From Myxococcales bacterium (lineage in GTDB: Bacteria > Myxococcota_A > UBA9160 > UBA4427), in NCBI GenBank assembly GCA_012960035.1, contig DUBZ01000041.1, forward strand, positions 1-43,743: a DNA stretch of 43,743 bases, given 5' to 3'. Position numbers and translations under genes: made by a program. Shown piece by piece: positions 7,773-16,922 of the stretch (positions are counted from its first letter, which is position 1; every line of letters starts with the position of its first letter). Below the pieces are notes generated by a model. That model had not been told where the DNA came from. It did not search any database and worked only from the letters and a program-made list of their open reading frames with translations.

Positions 7773-10040
7773 CTACGCAATCGCCTCGACTTGGGCGCGC
7801 ACGTGTTTGTGCCACGGCGTGCCCGCGATCCAGTCGCGGTCTTCGCTCGACGTGAGTTCGTTGGGTGCGGCACCGTGAACCCGGCGTTCCCCGTTTTCGT
7901 CGGTGTACCGAAGACCTAGGCCGTTGGGCATGGTGATGTGTCCATCGCGGAGAGTGTCCGTGATTTCGATCAACGTCTCTACGGACCCGCGCTTGGTTGT
8001 GACACGTACCCGACCGCCGCTATCGATGCCCAGTCGTGCGGCATCTGCGGGACTCATCCGCAACGCACCGTCCTTGTCTTTCTTGCGCCACGACGGATCG
8101 CGGAAGATGGTGTTCGCGGTGCTCGTGCGTCTCTCGCCTGCTGCAAGGATAAACGGGAACGCATCGTTCTTGCTCGGCGGAGCTTCGTCGATCAAGTCGG
8201 CGAGTTCCTGCACCAACTCCGGGATCACGAGTTCTAGTTTGCCGTCCTCGGTGTGAATCCGATCGAACGTGATGTCGAAAGGATCCGATGTGATCACCAC
8301 GCCTTCGGGGCGGCTAATGATCGCGTCGAACAATGCGTCACCGAGGGCAGGGCCTTCCCCTTCGAACCCCGCGCGCCGTATCGAGTCGGCTTCAGTAGAG
8401 GCAAGGCTTTGTGTTGCACCCCAGAGCAGCGCTGCCGACGCCATGCCTTCGGGAAGTGATTTGCCGAGGGTTTCGTAAAGCACGACCGGGACAATGTCGG
8501 CCAACTGGGGCTTGGTGCTCAACGTTTGCAAGAACGCCATGCCGAACTTTTCGCGGCTTTCGGCTGCGGCTTCACGCAGGGGTGCCAAGTCTTCGTCCGT
8601 ATAGGCCCCGAGTGCGCGACACAAGCGACTGTGAATCTCGGGTTCGACCAAGGTTCCTTCCCGCGGCTCGAACAACCGTTGTCGCAGCTGGAAGACGTTG
8701 TCCGGGAAGCCGCCTCCGAAGAAGGTCGCTTCGACCTTTTCGAACTGGGACGCGCCCGGAAGGATGTAGTCCGCGTATTCGGTGGTCTCGGTGTGGGCCA
8801 CGTCGATTACGACGACCAATTCGAGGGCATCCAGGGCTTCGCGCATCCGCGGGCTGTCCGCGAGGGAGTGCACAGGGTTGCCGCTCTCAATGATCATCGC
8901 GCGAAAGCGGTCCGGGTGGTCGGTGAGGATTTCCCCGGCGACCGCGTTACAAGGAATCAACCCGGTAATAATGCGGTGCCCGCCAACCGGAGACCGCTTG
9001 TTGTCTTTGCTCGACCCGATCAACTGACCAAGATGGGTGCCGAGGTTCATCGTGCCCGGCGTGCCAAAATTGCCCGTTAGCGTGAAGAGCAATTTCTGCA
9101 GATATGAATTCAGGGTGCTGTGCGGTGCCATCTCGATCCCGAGATCTTCAAGCACCGAGACACTCGACGACTGACCGATCAAGTTCGCAGCCTTTCGGAC
9201 CTGTTCTTCGGGTACCCCCGCGCGCTCGCAGTAGTCTGCGATCGGGACATTTTCGAGTACGTCGAACAAAGTCTCGCCATCGCTCGCGTTCGCGCGAAGG
9301 AATGCTTCGTCGAGGTGCCCGCCCTCGACGAGCAGCGCGAGCATCGCGGCCAACACAAATGCATCGGTGCCCGGGCGCACTTGCAAAAATACGTCTGCGA
9401 GGTCTGCGGTTTCGGTGCGGCGCGGGTCAAGCACGATCATGCTGCGCTTCGGGTCCTTCGAGATGTCGCGCAGGATCACCCGTGCGCGCTCGAAACCGTG
9501 TGACTGCCATGGGTTCTTGCCGACGAAGACCGAGCATTCGGCGCGTTCGAAGTCGGGCTCAGGGCGTGCACCAAACATCTGCCGTTCGACCCAGAACTCA
9601 CCTGTCTTTTCTTGAGCCAATGCGTTGGATGCGTAACGCATGCCGAGGGCACGGCGGGTGGCGCCGCTGTACGCGCCGCCAAGGTGATTGCCTTGACCGC
9701 CGCCGCCGTAGTAGAAGATCTTCTCGCCGCCGTGGGTGTCGCGAATCGCAGCAAGCTTGGCAGCGACTTCGTGGATCGCCGTGTCCCAGTCGATCGCTTC
9801 GAAGGTTCCGTCTTCGCGTCGTCGCAGCGGGGTGTCGAGGCGGTCGTCATGGTTCTGATAGTGATCGAGACCTGCCTGCTTTTCGCAGGTGTAACCCTTC
9901 GAGCGCGGGTTGTCTTTGTCACCTTTGATCTTGACGAGGTGGCCGTCGTCGACCTTAACCTGCAGACCGCAGTTGACGCTGCACAGAATACAGGCGGTGT
10001 GCTTCCACGCATTCGTGTTCGAAGGGGGGGTCGGGGTCAT
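7773..10040 (-). CDS. Molybdopterin oxidoreductase with N-terminal [4Fe-4S] site
   Basis: The 755-residue protein belongs to the DMSO-reductase/formate-dehydrogenase superfamily. The N-terminal cluster ligands are C17-x2-C20-x3-C24-x27-C52 (CILCSVNCG ... GYTCEKQ). Family features follow, including FVGKNPWQSHG, IVLDPRRTETADLADVFL and a C-terminal dinucleotide-binding domain (RMSPADAARLGI, HITMPNGLGLRY). There is no Tat signal, so it is probably cytoplasmic. No electron-transfer subunits are adjacent, which suggests a single-subunit or ferredoxin-linked enzyme. ATG 10040 is preceded by AGGGAG about 9 bases upstream. The substrate is unknown; formate dehydrogenase or BisC-like assignments are not supported by any specific motif. 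The HxlR gene follows after 2 bases. Confidence 0.92.
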   Translation of the reverse strand: MTPTPPSNTNAWKHTACILCSVNCGLQVKVDDGHLVKIKGDKDNPRSKGYTCEKQAGLDHYQNHDDRLDTPLRRREDGTFEAIDWDTAIHEVAAKLAAIRDTHGGEKIFYYGGGGQGNHLGGAYSGATRRALGMRYASNALAQEKTGEFWVERQMFGARPEPDFERAECSVFVGKNPWQSHGFERARVILRDISKDPKRSMIVLDPRRTETADLADVFLQVRPGTDAFVLAAMLALLVEGGHLDEAFLRANASDGETLFDVLENVPIADYCERAGVPEEQVRKAANLIGQSSSVSVLEDLGIEMAPHSTLNSYLQKLLFTLTGNFGTPGTMNLGTHLGQLIGSSKDNKRSPVGGHRIITGLIPCNAVAGEILTDHPDRFRAMIIESGNPVHSLADSPRMREALDALELVVVIDVAHTETTEYADYILPGASQFEKVEATFFGGGFPDNVFQLRQRLFEPREGTLVEPEIHSRLCRALGAYTDEDLAPLREAAAESREKFGMAFLQTLSTKPQLADIVPVVLYETLGKSLPEGMASAALLWGATQSLASTEADSIRRAGFEGEGPALGDALFDAIISRPEGVVITSDPFDITFDRIHTEDGKLELVIPELVQELADLIDEAPPSKNDAFPFILAAGERRTSTANTIFRDPSWRKKDKDGALRMSPADAARLGIDSGGRVRVTTKRGSVETLIEITDTLRDGHITMPNGLGLRYTDENGERRVHGAAPNELTSSEDRDWIAGTPWHKHVRAQVEAIA

Positions 10041-10230
10041 GCTCGAAGCTCCCTATTTCAATTGGGGTCGTTCGGCGCGCGGCTCTGGAAAAGGCCGGCT
10101 GAACGACGGTCGCTGGATCAAAGGACATACAATCGACTCAGTTCGACAATAAGACCCACTTTGGCGGCATGCAAGACAGACCTGGATGTCGGTCGAAGCC
10201 GTCCGCGAAAGCAGCCGTGGATCTGGGGGC
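10041..10230. other. 190-base spacer between two minus-strand genes
   Basis: This spacer separates the MDR dehydrogenase gene (stop 10231) from the molybdopterin oxidoreductase start (10040). It has no open frame that looks genuine. Since 10231-11376 is transcribed away from this spacer's far end and 7773-10040 begins here, the operator or promoter of the molybdopterin operon could lie in it. No clear -35/-10 pair is visible. Confidence 0.4.
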
Positions 10231-11376
10231 TTAGAAGTCCTTGCTCGGATTGATCAGGAACTTCTCGCCCGTCGCCTGCTTGCCGTAGATCCCGATGGCG
10301 TCGAGTTGGAGCGCGCCCGCCAGAGACACTTCCCTCGAATAGTGACTCGCGAACGTGGTCTTGATTTCGTTTGCGACTCGGGCGCGAAGTGCCTGGCCTT
10401 TTTCGAAACCGACCTTCTGCAAGAAGGGCGTCAGCAACCAGCCGCCTACACCCCATGCCATGCCGAAGTTTCGATTGAGCACGGAGGGTGAGCGATCGAG
10501 GCCGCCGTAGATGTAGACCTGCTTGTGGGTCGTGGATCCATAGCGGCTGTATTCGGTGGCGGTTCGGTTGGCGGCGATCTCCATGCACGTGAGGATCTGT
10601 CCAGCGAGCTTTCCGCCGCCCGTCGCGTCGAAGGCGAGTGTCGCGCCGGTTGCCACGAGGGCTTCGGTCAGATCATCCATGAACCGATCGGACGAAGAGT
10701 CACAGATGTACTTTGCACCGATCTCACCGAGCAAGTCAGCCTGTTCCTTCTTCCGCACGATGTTGACCAAGTCGATGCCGTCGTTGATGCAGATCTTGTT
10801 CAACATCTGTCCAAGGTTCGATGCCGCCGCCGTGTGGACAAGCGCGGTATGGCCTTCCATACGCATGGTTTCGGTCATGCCCAAGGCGGTGAGCGGGTTG
10901 ACGAAACACGAAGCGCCCTCACGTGGTGTCGTGCCGTCGTGCAAAGGCAGGCACATGGGGACCTTGATCAAGCGGTGCTGGCTATACATCCCGCCACCAA
11001 TCAGCCCCACGGTCTTACCGAGTAGCGCTTGTGCGGCATCAGAGGCCCCCGCTTTTACGACGACCCCCCCTCCTTCGTTTCCCACCGCGAGAGATTTGTC
11101 GAGTCGTGCGGCAACCATCTTTAGCAGGCCGCTTGGAACGTCAGCGGTGATCACCGGCGCAGCCGCGCTGCCCGAAGCCTTTGCAGTCGTCATGTCGGCC
11201 GGGCCAAAAAACAAGCCGAGGTCAGAAGGGTTGATGGGAGACGCTTCTACGCGAACCACGACTTCGTCGTCTCCGGGTTCGGGGATTGCGATGGTTTCGA
11301 GAGAAAGCTCGAGTGTACCGGCGGCGCTGATCTTCGAGCGGATCTCGAGGGAGGATGTGGCATTGTCTTCGGACAT
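10231..11376 (-). CDS. MDR-superfamily NAD(P)-dependent dehydrogenase (zinc-independent, quinone-reductase-like)
   Basis: A 381-residue medium-chain dehydrogenase/reductase. The N-terminal GroES-like domain has EVVVRVEASPINPSDLGLF. The Rossmann part has HTAAASNLGQMLNKICI, where the usual GxGxxG coenzyme loop is AAASNLG, as in quinone oxidoreductase/enoyl reductase branches. The zinc-binding cysteine cluster of alcohol dehydrogenases is absent. The start at ATG 11376 is preceded by AGAGG. Typical activities are reduction of quinones or of an activated C=C bond using NAD(P)H. It is likely to be transcribed with or near the downstream molybdopterin enzyme, although a 190-base spacer separates them. 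Confidence 0.85.
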   Translation of the reverse strand: MSEDNATSSLEIRSKISAAGTLELSLETIAIPEPGDDEVVVRVEASPINPSDLGLFFGPADMTTAKASGSAAAPVITADVPSGLLKMVAARLDKSLAVGNEGGGVVVKAGASDAAQALLGKTVGLIGGGMYSQHRLIKVPMCLPLHDGTTPREGASCFVNPLTALGMTETMRMEGHTALVHTAAASNLGQMLNKICINDGIDLVNIVRKKEQADLLGEIGAKYICDSSSDRFMDDLTEALVATGATLAFDATGGGKLAGQILTCMEIAANRTATEYSRYGSTTHKQVYIYGGLDRSPSVLNRNFGMAWGVGGWLLTPFLQKVGFEKGQALRARVANEIKTTFASHYSREVSLAGALQLDAIGIYGKQATGEKFLINPSKDF

Positions 11377-11417
11377 GATGGACCTCTATGGAGGGGGGCG
11401 GAGCGCGCGACCCTGGA

Positions 11418-14408
11418 TCAATTGAACTTGGATGAGTAGCCGGTTAGGAGCTTTTTGGCTTCGCGACTTCCATCTTTGCACTTCGGGCCGGCGAAGGTTT
11501 CCGCCATGCACTCGGTCAAAAAGCGCTTTTGCGCCTCGGCAGTACCGGCGAGGTCATCAAAGGCCGCGTTGGGTCGGTTGGCCCATTCGGCGCGGCAAAC
11601 TTCGATGGGTTTCGTGATCTCACGACACTGCGACCAAACGGCCAAAAGGGCGTCTTCTGAAAACGGTGCCGCGTGGTAGTAGAAGTCCGCGTAGGCTTGG
11701 GTGAGGCGGCTCGCGGTCTCGGGCGTCTGCGGAGTGGCGGCCGCCGCTTCGCGCGAATAGAGCACGCTCATGGCATCAATGAGCCTTTTGGGATGGCGCT
11801 CTTCCGGTTTGACGGCTCGAAACCAATTGAGTGCGGACGCGCGGGCCAGCGCAATGGCTTCCGAATTGGGCGACTCGCTTATCCACTTGGCGAGAAGGGG
11901 GATGCAGTAGCCGCGAGATTGAGTGCAGGCCTGTGCGATCGCGGCGAGTCTGTCTTCGTCGGTGAACCGCTTGCCGCGAAAATCGATGTACTGGCGCAAT
12001 AACGAGTTGTGGGCTCCTACCTCGGCGGCTTTGCCAAAGCCCGTGTACGGAACGCGCGCTTGCGCACGCCGAAAAAACGCGCGCCCGGCAATGTCGCTGA
12101 GAATCGGGCGGTAGAGCGTATGGATGGGGCCCTCGAAGTCGGCTGCGTGCCACGTGCCAACGGGCAGAAATTCCTTGGCGAGTAGCGCGGCGGTTGACGT
12201 GATCCCCATTCGTTCGAGGGCCGCTTTGAAGTCTGGGCGCTTGCTTCGTTCGATCATGCGGTGGTAATCGATCGCAGGCCCCTTGTCTTTGAAGCCGAGG
12301 ATGATGAGGTCCATGGGCCCCGCTTCCCACACGGAAATGTGTTTGAACACACTTCCGTAGGTGCGCAGCACGAGCGCGACAGTCTCTTCTGACGTCTCGT
12401 ATGTGTGGATCCACTGCGCGTAGACGCCGCCCTCAGCCAGGCGGTCGTGCGCGAGCTGTAAAAACTCACGGCTGTAAAGCATCTCAACGCCCGTCACCCA
12501 CGGGTTGGAGGGCTCGGCCACGATGACGTTGAATTTTTCAGTGCTTCGGGTGAGGGATCGATACGCATCGCTGCGAACCACTGAAACGCCGGGCCGCGAT
12601 AAGGCGTGCAGGTTGTACGGGGCGAAGAACTCGTCTGCGCGAATCACGCCGGGCGAGATCTCCGAAACGATGACTTCCTTCGAATCGTCGAGCGCCGCCA
12701 ATTCGCCAACGCTTACGCCGGTGCCCAAGCCGATGATGAATGCCCGTTCGATGCTGTCCGCCATCAAGGCGGGCAGGACGCTTAGGAAGCCCATCGTGAC
12801 GAAGTCGCCGGCGGTGTTCCCGTCGACCTTGCCGTTCACAACAATGCTTATTGACTCGCCCCCTGTAGGTGACTTCAAGATGCGGACCGAGACGGTTGCG
12901 GTTGGATCGTCTTCGTATGAAACCAACGTGTCTTCAGACGGTGTGATCTGGCGTTCAACGAAGGTTTTGTAGCCGGTGTACAAGTCGGGGGGAGGGTCTT
13001 CCATTCGAAAAAGACCGATCTGCATCATCATCGAGTACCACGGTGGCAGCAGGGCTAGGCCGATGAAAAGCGGCAGCACGCCTGCCACTGCCGATGCACG
13101 CCAATTGAACAGCCGCACCGTGATCAATACGGCTGCCAGCATGATGGCCGCCACGGCGAAGCGATAGATGTGGTGGAGATCAAACCAGAAGAACAGTGCG
13201 TAGCCGCCGATAAGCGCCCCGAGGAGCGAACCCACGGTGTTCCAGCTGTACAACCTACCTGCGAGAGAACCGAGCTCTCCGTATTCTTCGCGCAGATGAT
13301 GAAAAATGAGCGGAAGCGTGACGCCCGAAAGCAAGACCGGAAGGCCGATCACAGCGAGCAACAATGCGAAGCCTGCTCCGTAATAGAGATAGAACGCGAC
13401 GTCGAGGTTCATGAACGCCGTGCGGAGCACGAATACCCAGTAATTTGCTTGGGGGAGCAGGAAGTAGAGCCCAACTAACAGCGCAACCAACGCCCACAGG
13501 TTGACTGCCAGGTACATCTTCGGGATTCGCGTCAGACTCGAAACCGACAGACCGCCAACGGCAATGCAGAGGACAAAAGCCGCGACGACCATCGAAAACG
13601 TAAAGTGTGACGAGCCGAAGGCGAGGGCGCCGATTCGAATCAACGTGGTCTCGAGGGTCATCATCGCGAAGCCGACGAGGAGTGCGACGGCGAGGTACAT
13701 CCACGACCCACCGATATCCACTTCGGCATCGGGTTCCGCGTCGGGTAGGGCTGGGGCGGCGGTTTGTTGCGCATCGTCTCGCATGCCGAGTAGCCCGTAG
13801 ATGAAGCCGGCGAACAGGTTGATGGTCCCCATGGCGACGAGGGCGCCGTCGAGGCCGAGCTTCGGGATCACCACGAAGCTTGCGGCCAACGCCCCCGCGA
13901 ATGCGCCAACGGTGTTGAGGCCATACACGAAGGCGTGAAACCGGGTGGCATCTTCCAGCGAGCGTGAGAGCGCTTGGGTGAGAAGGGGGATCGTCGCCCC
14001 CATCATCACCGCAGGCGGTCCGATCAGTAGGGCGGCCAGGCAGACGTCGATAAAGAAACCAACGCCTGCGTTTGTATGAGGCAACACGAAAGACGCCGAC
14101 TGAGCGGCTCGGAACAGCCATGGAAACAGGAGCGCGTAGCAGCCGATCACCGCTTCGATGATTCCGTACGCGAGCAATAACCGTGGAGCGCTCCCGCTGG
14201 CTTCGGCCCGCGCGACCAGCCTGGACGTCACGACGCCGAAAAGCGAGTACCCAACCGAGAGGCCGCCAAGGAATATCCCGAGGACTGCAGCGGTGGCTTC
14301 GCTATGGGAGCCAAGCAGCGTGGCCAGATACTTCTGCCAAGTAACTTGATAGACGAGACCCGTAAAGCCTGTCAGTAGCGTCAGTACAAGGGCGGCCGCC
14401 CGGGTCAT
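11418..14408 (-). CDS. Polytopic membrane protein fused to a spermidine-synthase-like domain
   Basis: The protein has 996 residues. The first half (about 1-510) contains roughly a dozen or more hydrophobic helices, with GFTGLVYQVTWQKYLATLLG and GATIPLLTQAL typical of the MFS-like half of these fusions. A soluble domain around 540-740 resembles spermidine synthase/SAM-type folds (IIGLGTGVSVGELAAL, VVRSDAYRSL, VIVAEPSNPWVTG). The last 250 residues are helical and not recognised. ATG 14408 has AGGAG 8 bases upstream; the longer frame to 14468 is not needed. In the catalytic part, the DxxxYH-type polyamine-binding residues are not evident (EPSNPW occupies the region), so it may not make polyamines. 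The two-base-class neighbours do not suggest a partner. Confidence 0.85.
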   Translation of the reverse strand: MTRAAALVLTLLTGFTGLVYQVTWQKYLATLLGSHSEATAAVLGIFLGGLSVGYSLFGVVTSRLVARAEASGSAPRLLLAYGIIEAVIGCYALLFPWLFRAAQSASFVLPHTNAGVGFFIDVCLAALLIGPPAVMMGATIPLLTQALSRSLEDATRFHAFVYGLNTVGAFAGALAASFVVIPKLGLDGALVAMGTINLFAGFIYGLLGMRDDAQQTAAPALPDAEPDAEVDIGGSWMYLAVALLVGFAMMTLETTLIRIGALAFGSSHFTFSMVVAAFVLCIAVGGLSVSSLTRIPKMYLAVNLWALVALLVGLYFLLPQANYWVFVLRTAFMNLDVAFYLYYGAGFALLLAVIGLPVLLSGVTLPLIFHHLREEYGELGSLAGRLYSWNTVGSLLGALIGGYALFFWFDLHHIYRFAVAAIMLAAVLITVRLFNWRASAVAGVLPLFIGLALLPPWYSMMMQIGLFRMEDPPPDLYTGYKTFVERQITPSEDTLVSYEDDPTATVSVRILKSPTGGESISIVVNGKVDGNTAGDFVTMGFLSVLPALMADSIERAFIIGLGTGVSVGELAALDDSKEVIVSEISPGVIRADEFFAPYNLHALSRPGVSVVRSDAYRSLTRSTEKFNVIVAEPSNPWVTGVEMLYSREFLQLAHDRLAEGGVYAQWIHTYETSEETVALVLRTYGSVFKHISVWEAGPMDLIILGFKDKGPAIDYHRMIERSKRPDFKAALERMGITSTAALLAKEFLPVGTWHAADFEGPIHTLYRPILSDIAGRAFFRRAQARVPYTGFGKAAEVGAHNSLLRQYIDFRGKRFTDEDRLAAIAQACTQSRGYCIPLLAKWISESPNSEAIALARASALNWFRAVKPEERHPKRLIDAMSVLYSREAAAATPQTPETASRLTQAYADFYYHAAPFSEDALLAVWSQCREITKPIEVCRAEWANRPNAAFDDLAGTAEAQKRFLTECMAETFAGPKCKDGSREAKKLLTGYSSKFN

Positions 14409-14722
14409 GGAACTGCTCCTCAGAAACCGCCGCGCGGCTTGCGTGCAAGTCGTAAGGTGCGTGAGCATAGGGAAACTGCGCTGCGATTTCGCGGTTGTCG
14501 TCGATCATTTGAGCCAGGAGCGTGGAGTTCAGTGACCGACCCCTGGGCGATGCACTGATTCGAGACTTACTCTCCGGTCAAATGGAATTTTGCTGCGCAC
14601 GGCCTGCGCAGTGGCGTCGTCGAGGCGGCGTTGCGTTGTTCGGGACACAGCGTTTGCGTCGATTCAAGTGTTGAGCAAAAAATTTCAGAAAACGAATCAC
14701 AAGAGTGGAAGGAGTGTGCGTC
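14409..14722. other. Divergent intergenic region (314 bases)
   Basis: This region lies between the start of the membrane/spermidine-synthase fusion (minus) and the start of an SDR (plus), so it should hold both promoters. It contains a perfect 7-bp inverted repeat, CTGCGCA (14593-14599) and TGCGCAG (14605-14611) with a 5-base spacer, and an A-rich stretch at 14675-14700 before the SDR ribosome site. No credible gene lies inside. Confidence 0.5.
14593..14611. promoter_or_regulatory. Inverted repeat CTGCGCA-N5-TGCGCAG (operator candidate)
   Basis: Perfect 7-bp arms separated by CGGCC in a divergent intergenic region. Size and symmetry fit a dimeric repressor site, but a GC-rich chance hairpin is also possible. 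Confidence 0.35.
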
Positions 14723-15526
14723 ATGTCAGACTTTGCAGATGGGTTCGCGGGAAAGGTTGCGTTGGTTACCGGCGGAGCCTCGGGCATTGGCCTCGCTACG
14801 GCGAAGAAGCTTCGCGGTGCCGGAGCGACGGTGGTCGTGGCCGACGTCGATGAAGCGAGAGGGAAATCCGAATCCGAAGCCATTGGTGCCGAATTCGCAC
14901 GACTCGACGTATCCGATTCAGCCCAGTGGAAAGAGGTTGTGTCTGGGGTTGTTCAGAGGCACGGCGGCCTCGACATTGCCTTCTTGAACGCAGGCGTCAC
15001 CACGTTTCCGGCGACAGGCGAAGAGTTCATGTCGATGTTCGACATTTCCGAAGTCACTGACGCTGCCTATCGCCGAATCGTGGGGGTAAACGTCGACGGC
15101 GTGGTTCTGGGTACCCGAGCGGTCGCATCTGTGATCGCTGCCCAGGGCGGCGGCGCGATCGTGGCGACTGCCTCCGCGGCGGGCGTCATCGCATTTGCTC
15201 CCGACGCCGTCTACACGATGACGAAACACGCTGTTGTTGGCTTTGTCCGCGCGATGGGGCCGAGCCTCGCGGAACAAAACATCACGATCAATGCCGTGTT
15301 GCCCGGTGCTGTGGATACGAACATCCTTGCCCCCGGTTTTGCCGAACAGGCTCGGGACATGGGCGTCGCGATGATCGATGCTTCTGAAATCGCCGACGGC
15401 GTCATCAACGCGATTCGCCAGGGCACGACGTCGCAGCTCTGGCTGTGCCTCGCCAACCAGGCGCCGTTTGCCTACGAGTTCGCGCCGGTCGAGGGGCTCG
15501 GGATTACGAGCGGGCCGGAGGCCTAG
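14723..15526 (+). CDS. Short-chain dehydrogenase/reductase (SDR)
   Basis: A classical SDR of 267 residues that uses NAD(P)(H) to interconvert an alcohol and a ketone in the cytosol. Motifs: TGGASGIGLATA cofactor loop near the N-terminus, NAGV, catalytic YxxxK as YTMTKHA, and INAVLPGAVDTN after the active site. ATG 14723 is chosen over GTG 14705 because GGAAGGAG ends 8 bases before it. Its stop overlaps that of the convergent SDR by 3 bases (shared CTAG). It differs from the three other SDRs of this island, which share a C-terminal signature that this one lacks. The substrate is unknown. Confidence 0.92.
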   Translation: MSDFADGFAGKVALVTGGASGIGLATAKKLRGAGATVVVADVDEARGKSESEAIGAEFARLDVSDSAQWKEVVSGVVQRHGGLDIAFLNAGVTTFPATGEEFMSMFDISEVTDAAYRRIVGVNVDGVVLGTRAVASVIAAQGGGAIVATASAAGVIAFAPDAVYTMTKHAVVGFVRAMGPSLAEQNITINAVLPGAVDTNILAPGFAEQARDMGVAMIDASEIADGVINAIRQGTTSQLWLCLANQAPFAYEFAPVEGLGITSGPEA

Positions 15527-16287
15527 CGGACGATGTAAGAACCGCCGTCCGCGGGAAGCGTGTGCCCGGTGACGTAGCGGGAGTCTTCGCTCGCGAGGAA
15601 CACGGCGACGGGGCCGATGTCATCGACGCAATCGCCGATGCGGCCGATCGGTTGTGACGATGTCACGCGTTTCTCGAACCCAGGGTCGGCTTCCATCAGC
15701 TTTCCAACGCCCGGCGAATTTGCGAGGGGGCAAAGAATGTTGACGTTGATGCCGTCACGACCCCACTCACGGGCTGCGGTTTTGGAGATTGAGCGAATCG
15801 CTTCTTTGGCTGCACCATAAGCCCCCATGCCACGACTTCCTTCGAGCCCAGAAGCGGAGCCAATGTTAATGATGCGGCCCTTGCTTTCTTTTAGGTGCGG
15901 GTAAGCGGCTTGCATGAAGTAGAAGGTCCCGCGAAAGCCTGTATCGAAACACAAATCGACGATCTCGTCTGTGTGGTCGAGAAGCGGCGTTGGCTGATAG
16001 GGTGCACGTTGCGCGTTGTTGACGAGCACGTCGACCCCACCAAACGTGTCGACCGCGTGCGCGACAGTGGCGTCGACGCTTGCACGATTGGTGACGTCAC
16101 ACTGAACGAACGACGCCTTTGTGCCCAGCGCTTCGGCTTCACGCACGACTTGCTGACCCGTTTCTTCGTTGAAGTCGGCGATGACACAGTGTGCACCTTC
16201 GGCCGCAAATGCGAGAACGATTCCGCGGCCCACTCCCTGGCCTGCGCCGGTGACGATGGCAACTTTTCCGTCTAGTCGTTGACTCAC
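15523..16287 (-). CDS. SDR, paralogue A
   Basis: A 254-residue SDR: TGAGQGVGRGI cofactor loop, VNNAQ (in place of NNAG), catalytic Ser in IGSASG, YGAAK as YxxxK, and NVNILCPLANSPG. The C-terminal IGDCVDDIGPVAVFLASEDS is almost identical in the SDR at 17067-17876. The GTG start at 16287 overlaps the stop of the TetR gene by 4 bases (GTGA), so translation is probably coupled to the regulator. This makes it a candidate target or partner of that regulator. NAD(P)-dependent alcohol/ketone interconversion is expected; the substrate is unknown. Confidence 0.92.
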   Translation of the reverse strand: MSQRLDGKVAIVTGAGQGVGRGIVLAFAAEGAHCVIADFNEETGQQVVREAEALGTKASFVQCDVTNRASVDATVAHAVDTFGGVDVLVNNAQRAPYQPTPLLDHTDEIVDLCFDTGFRGTFYFMQAAYPHLKESKGRIINIGSASGLEGSRGMGAYGAAKEAIRSISKTAAREWGRDGINVNILCPLANSPGVGKLMEADPGFEKRVTSSQPIGRIGDCVDDIGPVAVFLASEDSRYVTGHTLPADGGSYIVR

Positions 16288-16922
16288 GCTTGTGTGCTCC
16301 CTTTTGTTCCGATCAGTAGATCTAGCATGCTGTGCGCATCTGCCCGGCGCGCAGTTTCTTCGTTGCCCTCAATGGCGATGAACCCAAATATCGCGGTCAT
16401 CAAAATTCGTGTGAGTTCGCCGGGCGTCGTGCACTCGGGAATTTCGCCCGCTTGCTGCGCTTCGCCAAGGCGCGAAGAGAGATAGATGAACAAGTCGTTG
16501 CCTACCCACCGCTCGGTTTGGGGTTCGCGCAGCATCAAGGCAAACGACTCCCGGCGCAGCGTAACGTTGGTCGAAGACACCGCGTCGAAGAGGGCATCGG
16601 CCAGGGCATGGATGAATTCGGCCCCTGAATTCGATTCGAGGCGTTTTTCGAGGGCGACGAGGGCGCCCCTTGTAGTGCGGGCTTGAAGTTCGCGCAAGAA
16701 GTCTTCGCGCTTAGGGTAGTGGGCGTAGACGGTCGGCCGGGTGACGCCACTTTTGCGCGCAATGTGTTCGATCCGAATGCCCGACAGTCCGAACTCCGCG
16801 ATTTCGGCGAGCGCAACTTCCAGAATGACATCGCGGGTTTGCTGACGTTGCCGCTGGCGAATCGGAATCGGGGCGGGGACGTCGCTTATTGCGGCCGGTC
16901 TTTGGGGGGCAGGCGCCTTCAT
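16284..16922 (-). CDS. TetR-family transcriptional repressor
   Basis: A 212-residue protein. A proline- and glutamine-rich leader (about 1-28) precedes the TetR helix-turn-helix (TRDVILEVALAEIAEFGLSG, IARKSGVTRPTVYAHYPKRE, about residues 29-75). The rest is an all-helical ligand/dimerisation domain without an assignable ligand. ATG 16922 has no strong ribosome site, so an internal start is possible. It forms an operon with the downstream SDR (4-base overlap) and is divergent from a second SDR at 17067. That is the usual layout of a local repressor controlling both directions; the candidate operator is at 16988-17001. Confidence 0.92.
   Translation of the reverse strand: MKAPAPQRPAAISDVPAPIPIRQRQRQQTRDVILEVALAEIAEFGLSGIRIEHIARKSGVTRPTVYAHYPKREDFLRELQARTTRGALVALEKRLESNSGAEFIHALADALFDAVSSTNVTLRRESFALMLREPQTERWVGNDLFIYLSSRLGEAQQAGEIPECTTPGELTRILMTAIFGFIAIEGNEETARRADAHSMLDLLIGTKGSTQA

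Noticed and set aside
13170..13478. 102-codon plus-strand frame rich in charged residues
   Set aside because: It is antisense to hydrophobic helices of the membrane fusion protein; the charged composition is the complement of that sequence.
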